DNA from: Bacteroidota bacterium
GTDB lineage: Bacteria; Bacteroidota; Bacteroidia; 2-12-FULL-35-15
Assembly (NCBI GenBank): GCA_023251835.1
Contig: JAHEXZ010000035.1
Coordinates: forward strand, 1 to 47,992
Length of the DNA stretch: 47,992 nucleotides
Reading direction: 5' to 3'
Part shown: one piece after another, positions 18,496 to 26,770 of the stretch
How the letters are laid out: every line of letters begins with the position of its first letter
Position numbering within the stretch: the first letter of the stretch is position 1
Program-made: the position numbers and the translations under genes
Notes under the pieces: model-generated
Seen by the model: the letters and a program-made list of their open reading frames with translations, nothing else
Told to the model about the DNA's origin: nothing
Databases searched by the model: none

Positions 18496-18582
18496 AAGTT
18501 AAAAGCAAAAGAAACAATAAAAAGAAGAAAAAGAATTTTCGGACTAAATCCGGATAAGAATGAAGTAATTTTAATTTGTACT

Positions 18583-20679
18583 CTATTTTATAAGTGTAAA
18601 AGTTGTTCTGCGGTTTTTTTGATGATCTTCTTCCGTTTGAGGTTTTGCAATAAGAGGTCTTGTATCTCCATATCCTTTCATTACCAAACGTTCTGCTGCT
18701 ATACCTTTTGATACAATGTAATCATAACACAGTTTTGAACGTTGCTCAGAGAGTTGAATATTGTTTTTATCAAGCCCGCGTTCAAAAATATCGGTATGCG
18801 ACTCAATTGATATTTTAAAATCATTATTCAGCTTAAGAATCTCTATAAGATTATCTAATATTTTCATTGCTGAAGGGCGTAGGATAACCATTTCAAAATC
18901 ATATTCAACATTAGGAAAGGTAATGTTGCCTGATGATATAGGAGCAAGGAAAAAATCTCTCTCAAAATGCTTCGACTCAGTTAATCCTAAAGTAAAAACA
19001 GTTCCGGCATCACCAAGAAAGTTAGTTTTTTGTGCCTTCAGGTATAATTCAACACCTTCTTTTAACTCATAGAAATAGCTGCCCGATGTATCTGTAGTTA
19101 TCAAGAAAGGTTCCCAATCGCTGCGTATATCCTTAAAAGTAATGGTTGCATTTGGTATTACTTCATTGGTTTCGGAGTTATAAATAGTGCCTTTTACATC
19201 GTACACATTTTTTTCTTTAGTAACCGCATATACTTTATTACAAGCCCCTCCTGTACATGATTCACACTCTTTTCTGTCAGAAGTCAGATATCCATTTTGC
19301 TGGCTTACATCAAGCACAAAATAGCGATCATCTCTATTGGAATTTATCGGTTGCCCAAGATTTCGGGGAGCAGACCAAATAGAATCTTCCTTGTTTAATG
19401 TGGATTTAAAAACATCCAGTCCACCAAAACCCGAATGCCCCTCAGAGCTGAAATATAATGTAGATGTCCCGGCATGAAAAAACGGGCTAACTTCGTCTTC
19501 AGGAGTATTAAGCAGAGGCCCCATGTTAATTGGTTCCCCGTATGTTCTGCCTTCTTCATCAATATATTCATACCACAAATCCATTTTACCATATCCTCCG
19601 GGTCTGTTGGATGAATAATAGATTATACTTCCGTCTGACGTAATAATCGGGTCTGTACTCCTGTATCCGTCTAAATTTACTTTATCATTCATTTTTTGTG
19701 CAATGAGCCATTCTCCGTTGAATAATACTGAAAAATATACTGCACATTCATTTTTGTTGGAAGGAGACCATCTTGTAAAAAAGAACCGGCTGTTATCTGA
19801 TGCTAAGAATCCCGCGCCTTCATTTTGATTTGTATTGATAGGCCCTTCTATTTTTTTTAGTTCTGTTCCGGTTTCTGTTTTGCTGAGTTTATATATGTCA
19901 CTTGTATATTTAGCCTTTTGTTTCTTCGGATCGGCTACTACATTTCCTTCTCTTGCAGAACTAAACTGCAGCGTACTCTCATCCATATAATAATTAACAG
20001 CAAAACTGGATGTTCCTGTGTTAAATACTGAGTCAAGCTCCGTAATGGTAACGCCTTTTTGTATCGAGTTCGGATCAACACCCATATAACAACCTGCAAT
20101 TTTTTGCTTTGCAAGTTTGATCATGGTTTCGTCTTTCTTTTCCGTGGCTTTAGCCAGAACTACCTCAAATTGTAAGTTTGCAGCCGCATAATTTTTGTTT
20201 TTCATTAAAGCGTCTCCCAGCCAATAGCCTTCATAAGGGTAATCCGGAGAATAATTTTTAACAGACTCTTTATACCATAATTCTGCATTCTGATAATCGT
20301 GATTTAAACGATACGACTCTGCTATTTGATGAGTTACATATTGATCCTGCGGGTTTATAACCACTTTTACTTTCACTAAATCTTTTTTTGCAGAGGTGCT
20401 ATCCTGCATTAAATTACCAGAAACCATGTTAGCTGCTGAAGCGCTATCCGGCTTTTTAGGAGGAGTATAGGGTTTTGCTTCGTAAGGATAAGTAATATCT
20501 GAAGGTGTATTTTTGTCAATTACCTTTGTATAATATACTACCGCATTTTTATAATCACCTTTTTTAAATGCCCCATCGGCATATTTTAACCACTCTTTCT
20601 TAGTTTGACCAAAAGAGGTGGCATAAAATGCAAATAGCATTACTATTAAGGCAATATGTTTCATAAAATTTCTAAACAT
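18583..20679 (-). CDS. PorE-like T9SS protein (TPR, PD40 propeller, CarboxypepD-like, OmpA domain)
   Basis: A 698-aa exported protein. A signal peptide spans about 6-24; the ATG at 20664 (M6) is an alternative start. The domains in order are TPR-like helices (28-200), a WD40-like PD40 beta-propeller (about 225-485, with S-S-N-R-P-G-G-Y-G and S-S-E-G-H-S-G-F-G-G blades), a carboxypeptidase-regulatory-like beta-sandwich (492-580) and an OmpA peptidoglycan-binding domain (588-698) with S-H-T-D, L-S-E-Q-R and N-R-R-T motifs. This order is that of PorE, which ties the T9SS outer-membrane parts to peptidoglycan. It is the third gene of the type B cargo/PorP-SprF/PorE-like cluster, 54 bp after the PorP-like gene. 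Genomes often have several such paralogues, so it may serve this cargo rather than the core machine. Confidence 0.85.
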   Translation of the reverse strand: MFRNFMKHIALIVMLFAFYATSFGQTKKEWLKYADGAFKKGDYKNAVVYYTKVIDKNTPSDITYPYEAKPYTPPKKPDSASAANMVSGNLMQDSTSAKKDLVKVKVVINPQDQYVTHQIAESYRLNHDYQNAELWYKESVKNYSPDYPYEGYWLGDALMKNKNYAAANLQFEVVLAKATEKKDETMIKLAKQKIAGCYMGVDPNSIQKGVTITELDSVFNTGTSSFAVNYYMDESTLQFSSAREGNVVADPKKQKAKYTSDIYKLSKTETGTELKKIEGPINTNQNEGAGFLASDNSRFFFTRWSPSNKNECAVYFSVLFNGEWLIAQKMNDKVNLDGYRSTDPIITSDGSIIYYSSNRPGGYGKMDLWYEYIDEEGRTYGEPINMGPLLNTPEDEVSPFFHAGTSTLYFSSEGHSGFGGLDVFKSTLNKEDSIWSAPRNLGQPINSNRDDRYFVLDVSQQNGYLTSDRKECESCTGGACNKVYAVTKEKNVYDVKGTIYNSETNEVIPNATITFKDIRSDWEPFLITTDTSGSYFYELKEGVELYLKAQKTNFLGDAGTVFTLGLTESKHFERDFFLAPISSGNITFPNVEYDFEMVILRPSAMKILDNLIEILKLNNDFKISIESHTDIFERGLDKNNIQLSEQRSKLCYDYIVSKGIAAERLVMKGYGDTRPLIAKPQTEEDHQKNRRTTFTLIK

Positions 20680-20733
20680 CTAATTTTCAATTCAATAACC
20701 GGAGTTTGTCGGTATTAAGTCTTTTATAAAATT

Positions 20734-21765
20734 TTATAACCTTGGGCAATTTGCCAACGGATTAGGCTTGCTTCTGCGAGCTGTATAGGTCAATGATATT
20801 TCAAAACCACCACGGGAAGCCGTTGTTGTTTTTAACCCGGAGGTATTAACATCATAACTTACACGTGCTATATAACTTCCTTTTTTAATGCCCAACTCTA
20901 CTATTGCTGCATCATTACTACGGTATGTAGGTCCAAAGATAAGATATGTATCTGCATCTTTCAGATAATAATGTAGTAAAAGCGTTGCTGTAAATGAATG
21001 GGCACTTGTTTGGCTCATATATAAAAACTTAGGCAGCAACTGCACTTTTTCATTTACATTTATTTTAGTACCTCCGTGTAAATAATATCTGGAAGGTAAT
21101 TTATTATTACTACCTAAAAAGGACTCTGTTGGCTGCGTTAGATGAAATGCAGAAAAACCAATAAATGGGTTAAAGCGTGAATTCTCTTTGGCATAATAAT
21201 ACAAAAAACCGGCATTAATATCCTCAACAGCAAAGCTTGTGTTGCTGAATGTTTCACCGCTTGAAAGACCAGCATCAAAATTTCCTCCATTAACACCTGT
21301 ATATTGATTACCAAAGGTAAGATCGGAAACATTTATACTCTTTTGAAGCATACCTGCCTGTACTCCTAATGCCAAATGATGGTTGTTTTCCTTATCAAAA
21401 ACCAAGTCGTACCCAAAAGATAATAATGCGCTTGTAACATTATAGCGTCCTGCTCCTGCGCGGTAATTCAAAACCTGTAAACCTACCCCGAATTTTTTAA
21501 CCGGCATATCAAAAGAAATTCCGGCTGTTGTAAATGGTTTGCTTGCCACTGCAGCCCATTGAGTACGGTAATGGGCATGTACACGATAATGCCCGTCAAA
21601 CATACCTGTCATAGCAGGGTTCAAAAACAAAGGAGGAGCATCATACTGTGAAAGCTGAAAATCTTGTGCAATAATAACAGAAGGAAAAAATAAAAGGCCT
21701 GTCACTATTCTGCTGCAATAAGCAGAAAACATGTCCATGCGTATTATTTCAATTATTTTCTTCAT
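20734..21765 (-). CDS. PorP/SprF-family T9SS outer-membrane protein
   Basis: A 343-aa outer-membrane beta-barrel. The signal peptide ends near residue 33 (V-I-I-A-Q); M10 and M12 are alternative starts. The family signature Q-L-S-Q-Y-D-A-P-P-L-F-L-N-P-A-M-T-G (38-55) is followed by Y-R-T-Q-W, and the rest alternates amphipathic strands. PorP/SprF proteins link exported type B adhesins to the T9SS and the motility apparatus; sprF follows sprB in Flavobacterium johnsoniae. Here the gene lies 31 bp downstream of a PKD/type B protein and 54 bp upstream of a PorE-like gene, the same logic. It is likely the dedicated partner of the 795-aa protein. Confidence 0.92.
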   Translation of the reverse strand: MKKIIEIIRMDMFSAYCSRIVTGLLFFPSVIIAQDFQLSQYDAPPLFLNPAMTGMFDGHYRVHAHYRTQWAAVASKPFTTAGISFDMPVKKFGVGLQVLNYRAGAGRYNVTSALLSFGYDLVFDKENNHHLALGVQAGMLQKSINVSDLTFGNQYTGVNGGNFDAGLSSGETFSNTSFAVEDINAGFLYYYAKENSRFNPFIGFSAFHLTQPTESFLGSNNKLPSRYYLHGGTKINVNEKVQLLPKFLYMSQTSAHSFTATLLLHYYLKDADTYLIFGPTYRSNDAAIVELGIKKGSYIARVSYDVNTSGLKTTTASRGGFEISLTYTARRSKPNPLANCPRL

Positions 21766-21796
21766 GTATTTATCTTTTATTTTCTTCCTTCTTCTC

Positions 21797-24184
21797 TTAT
21801 CTTAATAGTGTTACATCACCCGATATTTTATATTCCTTATCATCTTCTGTAACCCCCATAATAGTATATATATACACACCCACGGGTTGCTCAACGCCAT
21901 TGTATTTGCCATCCCATCCAAGAGATTGTTTATCAGATACAAATATTACTTCTCCCCAGTTATTATAAACTTTAAATTCCATTCTTTTATAAGGGCCGCC
22001 ATAAACATAAAAAATATCATTTTGCCCGTCACCATTTGGTGAAAAGGCTGATGGGCCATGAGGATCTGTTGATACAATTTCCTGCTGACAAACAGTATCC
22101 GTGCATCCGCTGGGGTCAGTAACAATTAAACAAACATCATAAACTCCTCCAACAGTAAAAGCATGCGAAGGATGCGATAATCCCGAACTGTTAAAACCAT
22201 CTCCATAATCCCATGACCAATCAACGGCATCAGTAGATTGATCCTGAAAAGTAATATTCTGTGCAATATCCGCTGTAGCATCACTTATAGTGAAAGCAGC
22301 TACAGGACCTGATACAAGACTTACTGTTTGAGTAAGGGTATCAAGACATCCTTGTGAGGATTGTACCACTAATATAACCGGAAACGAACCGCTGGAAGGA
22401 AATAAATGTGTTGGATTTGTTGCTGTACTTGATGTCATATCACCAAAATTCCAGCTTGACGATGCTATTGTAGCACTACTCACTGTAGAAGTATTAGTAA
22501 ATGCTGTTCCATCTTTTAAACAAACTCCAACGGCTGTATAATTTGCCAACGGAAGACAATATACCGGAATACTTTCCACATTGGAGTCAATACAACCATT
22601 ATCAGCCGTTACAACAAGGGTTACTGTTTTAGAACCACAACTGCTATAAATATGTGAAGGCGACTGAGATAAACTTGGAAGGCTTAAATCACCAAATGTC
22701 CAGTTCCAACTGGTAATACTGCCTGATGAAATAGAGCTGCTGTCGTTAAACTGAACCGCATCACCTGCACAGGCACTAACTGCCGAAAATGCTGCTACTG
22801 GCGAAGGTTTGATAGTTACAATCAAAGAGTCCTCAACCGGCTGGCAATCATTATTATTGCCCGACACGAATCTAAGCGTAACCATACCGGCAAGATTATC
22901 GTCAGCACTCGGGTAATAAACACCGTTAAGTGTTGTTGCATTAGGTAAAAATGTTCCTGTACCTGACGAAGACCAGGTGCCGGCACCCGTTGAAACAGTG
23001 ACATCCAATAATATAGGATTGCCTGAACAGGAACTATCTTCTGTCTTAATTATAACGGTAGGAAGTGGTGTAAAGGTTAAAACCAAAGAGTCTCTTGACG
23101 CTGCACATATTCCATTGCCCGTTGATTCTAAATAAAGAGTCACAGAGCCTGCTGCTGTGTCACTTAAACCTGGATGGTAAAAAGTGCTTAAACTATCATC
23201 ATCAGTAAAAGTACCCTCACTGCTTGTTGTATGCCATATACCACCCGTTGCTCCCGTTATAGTGGCAGAAACAGGAATGCTGCCTACATCTTTGCATACA
23301 GAAATATCCCCTCCTACATCAACTGTTGGAGCCGGGTTAAAAAATATAAGAACGGTATCGCTAACACTCGGACAATAAGAGGGCAAAGAGGTTAGTATTA
23401 CTGTATCTACACCATTAGCCTTTGCCGCAGCAGTTGGAGTATAAATTGGTGTTAAAGAAGGTGGAAAAATAATAGGAAAGAAAGCTCCGGAGCCACTCCA
23501 ATTCCCCCCCCCCGCATTTTGAACACTTCCGGATAAATTAACTGTTGTATTATTTTTGCAGCTTATAATGTCGGTTCCGGCATTCACAATCACCACACTC
23601 TGAATACCAACTCCTGTAGTAGTTGTATCCTTGCATCCATCAGATGATGTTACAACCAATATTACAAAAAAAGCCTGATTTCCTAAACTATACGTATGCG
23701 AAGTGTTTTGTAAAGCGGAAGTATCGCTATTGCCAGTTTCACCAAAGTCCCAATGCCAGTTAGTAATTGTACCACCACCGGGGCCCACTACCGAAGTATC
23801 ATTAAACAGCACGGAGTTGGTTACACATTGAGGTGCATTACTGGTGAAACCGGCAGTAACAAAAGCCATATTTACCAATGTTGTAAATGTATCTGCACAG
23901 CCGGTTCCTTTGTCAACAATTAACATTGCTGTATAGCTGCCCAGTGCAGGATAAGTATATGCTGGCGGATTTTGAAGATTGGAAGTATCTCCCAGTGTGG
24001 CACCATCACCAAAATCCCAAAAATAAGTTGTTGCACCTACTGAAGTGTTTACAAATGAAATGGTTTTATTGTTACATGCGCCAGCTACTGTAGTAAAACG
24101 GGCTGTATCTCCCGGGCAACTGGCAAAAGAAATTAGAGGGCCAAAAAATATGAGGATATATAATAAGAGGAACTTATTCTTCAT
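21797..24184 (-). CDS. PKD-repeat surface protein with T9SS type B domain (partner of PorP/SprF-like protein)
   Basis: A 795-aa exported protein with a signal peptide at 1-21. There are two PKD domains near the start (about 30-190, with Y-F-W-D-F-G-D-G), then three Ig-like modules of about 90 aa (V-D-V-G-G-D-I-S-V-C type, about 195-460), then three more PKD domains (about 462-705), then a CHU_C type B domain (about 710-795, with F-S-P-N-G-D-G-Q-N-D and Y-N-N-W-G). It is first in the cargo/PorP-SprF/PorE-like cluster and is probably its adhesin or motility-like cargo. A 10-bp G tract lies in the coding strand at 23504-23513, in the first Ig-like module. The residues at the signal cleavage site (F-A-S-C) could also be read as a weak lipobox. 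Confidence 0.85.
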   Translation of the reverse strand: MKNKFLLLYILIFFGPLISFASCPGDTARFTTVAGACNNKTISFVNTSVGATTYFWDFGDGATLGDTSNLQNPPAYTYPALGSYTAMLIVDKGTGCADTFTTLVNMAFVTAGFTSNAPQCVTNSVLFNDTSVVGPGGGTITNWHWDFGETGNSDTSALQNTSHTYSLGNQAFFVILVVTSSDGCKDTTTTGVGIQSVVIVNAGTDIISCKNNTTVNLSGSVQNAGGGNWSGSGAFFPIIFPPSLTPIYTPTAAAKANGVDTVILTSLPSYCPSVSDTVLIFFNPAPTVDVGGDISVCKDVGSIPVSATITGATGGIWHTTSSEGTFTDDDSLSTFYHPGLSDTAAGSVTLYLESTGNGICAASRDSLVLTFTPLPTVIIKTEDSSCSGNPILLDVTVSTGAGTWSSSGTGTFLPNATTLNGVYYPSADDNLAGMVTLRFVSGNNNDCQPVEDSLIVTIKPSPVAAFSAVSACAGDAVQFNDSSSISSGSITSWNWTFGDLSLPSLSQSPSHIYSSCGSKTVTLVVTADNGCIDSNVESIPVYCLPLANYTAVGVCLKDGTAFTNTSTVSSATIASSSWNFGDMTSSTATNPTHLFPSSGSFPVILVVQSSQGCLDTLTQTVSLVSGPVAAFTISDATADIAQNITFQDQSTDAVDWSWDYGDGFNSSGLSHPSHAFTVGGVYDVCLIVTDPSGCTDTVCQQEIVSTDPHGPSAFSPNGDGQNDIFYVYGGPYKRMEFKVYNNWGEVIFVSDKQSLGWDGKYNGVEQPVGVYIYTIMGVTEDDKEYKISGDVTLLR
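23504..23513 (-). repeat. 10-bp G homopolymer in a surface-protein reading frame
   Basis: Ten consecutive C on the plus strand encode A-G-G-G-N on the minus strand, near residue 226 of the 795-aa PKD protein. In an AT-rich genome this is a conspicuous slippage site. A change of one base would shift the frame and cut the protein before its sorting domain. The tract is in frame in this sequence. Sequencing error in the tract length is a possible confounder. Confidence 0.75.
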
Positions 24185-24350
24185 TCAAATTTTATTTTTT
24201 CGCACAAAATTGACGCGTAAAAGTAGTAAAATTTTCATTCATTCAAATTTTTACACCAAAAAAATTCGATTTAAAAACAAAAATCGATACAATCACAACA
24301 ATTTACCCATTCTCTTTTCATTATCAGTCACTTAAAGGCATCGTATCGCT

Positions 24351-24974
24351 CTATAATTCTTCTGCAATCACCTCTTTTACTCCGGGAACCATACGTTTCA
24401 TCAATGCCTCTATTCCCGTTTTTAAAGTAATTGCAGATGATGGACAACCACTGCACGCACCTCGCAATTGTACCGTCACAATTCCTTCTTTAAAGCTTTT
24501 GAAAGCAATATTACCACCATCACTCTCAACTGCCGGACGAACATATTGCTCTAAAACTTCCACAATCTTTGCCTCAGTTTCTGTAGAAGGTATATTGTGC
24601 TCTGTAAATACTTCTTTTTTTATAGAGAATGTAGTATCTACAGGCATTGCTGCTTTAGGAATATCCATAATCACAGGAGAGCCATCGCTTATATAAGTAC
24701 GGATAAAATCACGTAATTCAGTTACAACATCTTCCCATTGAATATAATCATCTTTTGAAACTGTAACAAAATTTGCAGCCAGAAAAACAGCTTTCACAAA
24801 TGGAAACTCAAAAAGTTTTGCGGCAAGAGGAGCGCCTTTTGTTTCCTCTTTTGACAAATATTGCGCAGTAGCGCCATCCTTAACCAATAAATGATTACAA
24901 ACAAACTTCATGGATGCAGGATTAGGGGTGCTCTCTGCATAAATAATTACAGGCTTTTTTGCGAATGTTGTCAT
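24351..24974 (-). CDS. nfuA: Nfu-type Fe-S cluster carrier (NifU-like)
   Basis: A 207-aa protein with two domains. The N-terminal Nfu scaffold-like domain (about 9-95) shows T-P-N-P-A-S-M-K-F and P-F-V-K-A-V-F. The C-terminal NifU-like domain (about 134-207) carries the cluster-binding pair C174 and C177 in G-A-C-S-G-C-P-S-S. It probably receives 4Fe-4S clusters from the SUF machinery and delivers them to apo-enzymes. Its neighbour nadB belongs to the NAD pathway, whose next enzyme, quinolinate synthase NadA, needs a 4Fe-4S cluster; this gives a loose functional link. The N-terminal domain differs from that of E. coli NfuA, so the symbol is approximate. Confidence 0.9.
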   Translation of the reverse strand: MTTFAKKPVIIYAESTPNPASMKFVCNHLLVKDGATAQYLSKEETKGAPLAAKLFEFPFVKAVFLAANFVTVSKDDYIQWEDVVTELRDFIRTYISDGSPVIMDIPKAAMPVDTTFSIKKEVFTEHNIPSTETEAKIVEVLEQYVRPAVESDGGNIAFKSFKEGIVTVQLRGACSGCPSSAITLKTGIEALMKRMVPGVKEVIAEEL

Positions 24975-25167
24975 TTTAATATAGGAAATTATAAATCTGT
25001 TATTTTGGAATCTAATTACTAATTTTGAACTTTTATTTGGATGTACAAAGATATTAAATAATACCTTGGGGTTTCTATCCTAGTTAGATTCTGAGTGTAA
25101 ATAAATGTAATCCATTCCTATAAAACCTCTTTACTTTTTAAACTTCAGGTATTCGTAATTCATTGGT

Positions 25168-26745
25168 ATGAGTATAAAAACAGACTTTTTAATTATCGGT
25201 TCCGGCATCGCAGGTCTAAGCTATGCATTAAAAGTAGCTCCTTATGGTAAAGTGTGTATGATTACCAAAGCTGATGAAGACGAAAGCAATACTAAATATG
25301 CACAAGGCGGAATTGCTGCTGTAATGTATCACCCCGATTCTTATGAAAAACATATCAAGGATACATTAATTGCAGGGGATGGTATCTGTGATGAAGATGT
25401 TGTGCGTATGGTTATTACAGAATCAAATAAACGCATTAATGAACTAATTGCCTGGGGAGCAAATTTTGATAAAACAGAAACTGGTGAATATGATCTGGCA
25501 AGAGAAGGAGGTCACTCAGAGCATCGTATATTACATCACAAAGACAATACAGGGTTCGAAATCGAACGTGCACTATTAGCTGCTGTACACAAACATCCCA
25601 ACATAAAAATCCTGGATCATCATTTTGCAATAGATATTCTGACACAGCACCACCTGGGTATTGAAGTAAACAGTAAAACTCCCAATATCGAATGTTATGG
25701 CGCCTATGTGTTAAACCTTCATACAAATGAAATAGAAACGATACTTGCAAAGGCTACGCTGATGGCCACAGGAGGAGCGGGAAATGTGTATTCCACCACC
25801 ACTAATCCTTCTATAGCTACTGGCGATGGGGTAGCCATGATTTACCGTGCAAAAGGAAGAGTAGAAGGAATGGAATTCTATCAGTTTCACCCTACTTCAT
25901 TGTACAACCCCGGTGAAAAACCATCTTTCCTTATTTCAGAAGCCGTACGCGGTTTTGGAGGAATACTGAAAACCATAGATGGAAAAGAATTTATGCAAAA
26001 GTATGATGCCCGCAAATCTCTTGCCCCACGCGATATTGTTGCCCGTGCAATTGATAATGAAATGAAAATTCGTGGTGATGACTACGTTTATCTGGATTGC
26101 AGACATTTAAATAAAAACGAACTCATAAAACACTTTCCCAATATCTACCAGAAATGCCTGAATACGGGTATTGATATAACAAAAGACTATATCCCTGTTG
26201 TGCCGGCAGCTCATTATATGTGTGGGGGTATCAAAGTGGATAAAAATGGCCAAAGTTCTATTAAATACCTGTATGCTGTTGGCGAATGTTCTTCTACAGG
26301 TTTACATGGTGCAAACCGCTTAGCTTCTAATTCATTGCTTGAAGCAGCAGTATATGCACACCATGCTGCAATGGATTCGATTGAAAAAATAAAACCAGTA
26401 AATTTTTGTGAAAAAATACCAGCCTGGAATGCAGAAGGAACACATCACCCCGAAGAAATGGTATTACTTACCCAAACATTACGTGAAGTACAATCCATTA
26501 TGACTTACTATGTAGGTATTGTACGCTCTGACTTGCGTTTGCAGAGAGCTTTCGACAGACTGGAGATCCTTTACAAAGAAAATGAAACATTATATTTAAA
26601 AACGACTATTTCACCCAAGCTTTGCGAACTACGCAACCTGATTAATGTTGCTTATATCATCATCAAACATGCACGTAACCGGAAAGAAAGCAGAGGTTTA
26701 CATTATACTGTCAACTATCCAAAAGTTGACAATAATGTACAATAA
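25168..26745 (+). CDS. nadB: L-aspartate oxidase
   Basis: A 525-aa FAD enzyme that oxidises L-aspartate to iminoaspartate, the first step of de novo NAD synthesis. The FAD-binding G-S-G-I-A-G is at 11-16, and the T-K-Y-A-Q-G-G-I-A-A block of the succinate dehydrogenase/aspartate oxidase family is at 42-51. Active-site residues fall where expected: H241 (Q-F-H-P-T), E258, R288 (A-P-R-D), H349 (A-A-H-Y) and R384 (A-N-R-L-A-S-N-S-L). The helical C-terminal domain is present, so the protein is full length. It is divergent from nfuA, with 193 bp between the starts. nadA and nadC are not in the window. Its 3' end converges on the next gene with 25 bp between the stops. Confidence 0.96.
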   Translation: MSIKTDFLIIGSGIAGLSYALKVAPYGKVCMITKADEDESNTKYAQGGIAAVMYHPDSYEKHIKDTLIAGDGICDEDVVRMVITESNKRINELIAWGANFDKTETGEYDLAREGGHSEHRILHHKDNTGFEIERALLAAVHKHPNIKILDHHFAIDILTQHHLGIEVNSKTPNIECYGAYVLNLHTNEIETILAKATLMATGGAGNVYSTTTNPSIATGDGVAMIYRAKGRVEGMEFYQFHPTSLYNPGEKPSFLISEAVRGFGGILKTIDGKEFMQKYDARKSLAPRDIVARAIDNEMKIRGDDYVYLDCRHLNKNELIKHFPNIYQKCLNTGIDITKDYIPVVPAAHYMCGGIKVDKNGQSSIKYLYAVGECSSTGLHGANRLASNSLLEAAVYAHHAAMDSIEKIKPVNFCEKIPAWNAEGTHHPEEMVLLTQTLREVQSIMTYYVGIVRSDLRLQRAFDRLEILYKENETLYLKTTISPKLCELRNLINVAYIIIKHARNRKESRGLHYTVNYPKVDNNVQ

Positions 26746-26770
26746 AATATGCTAAGAAAAAACGATTCAA

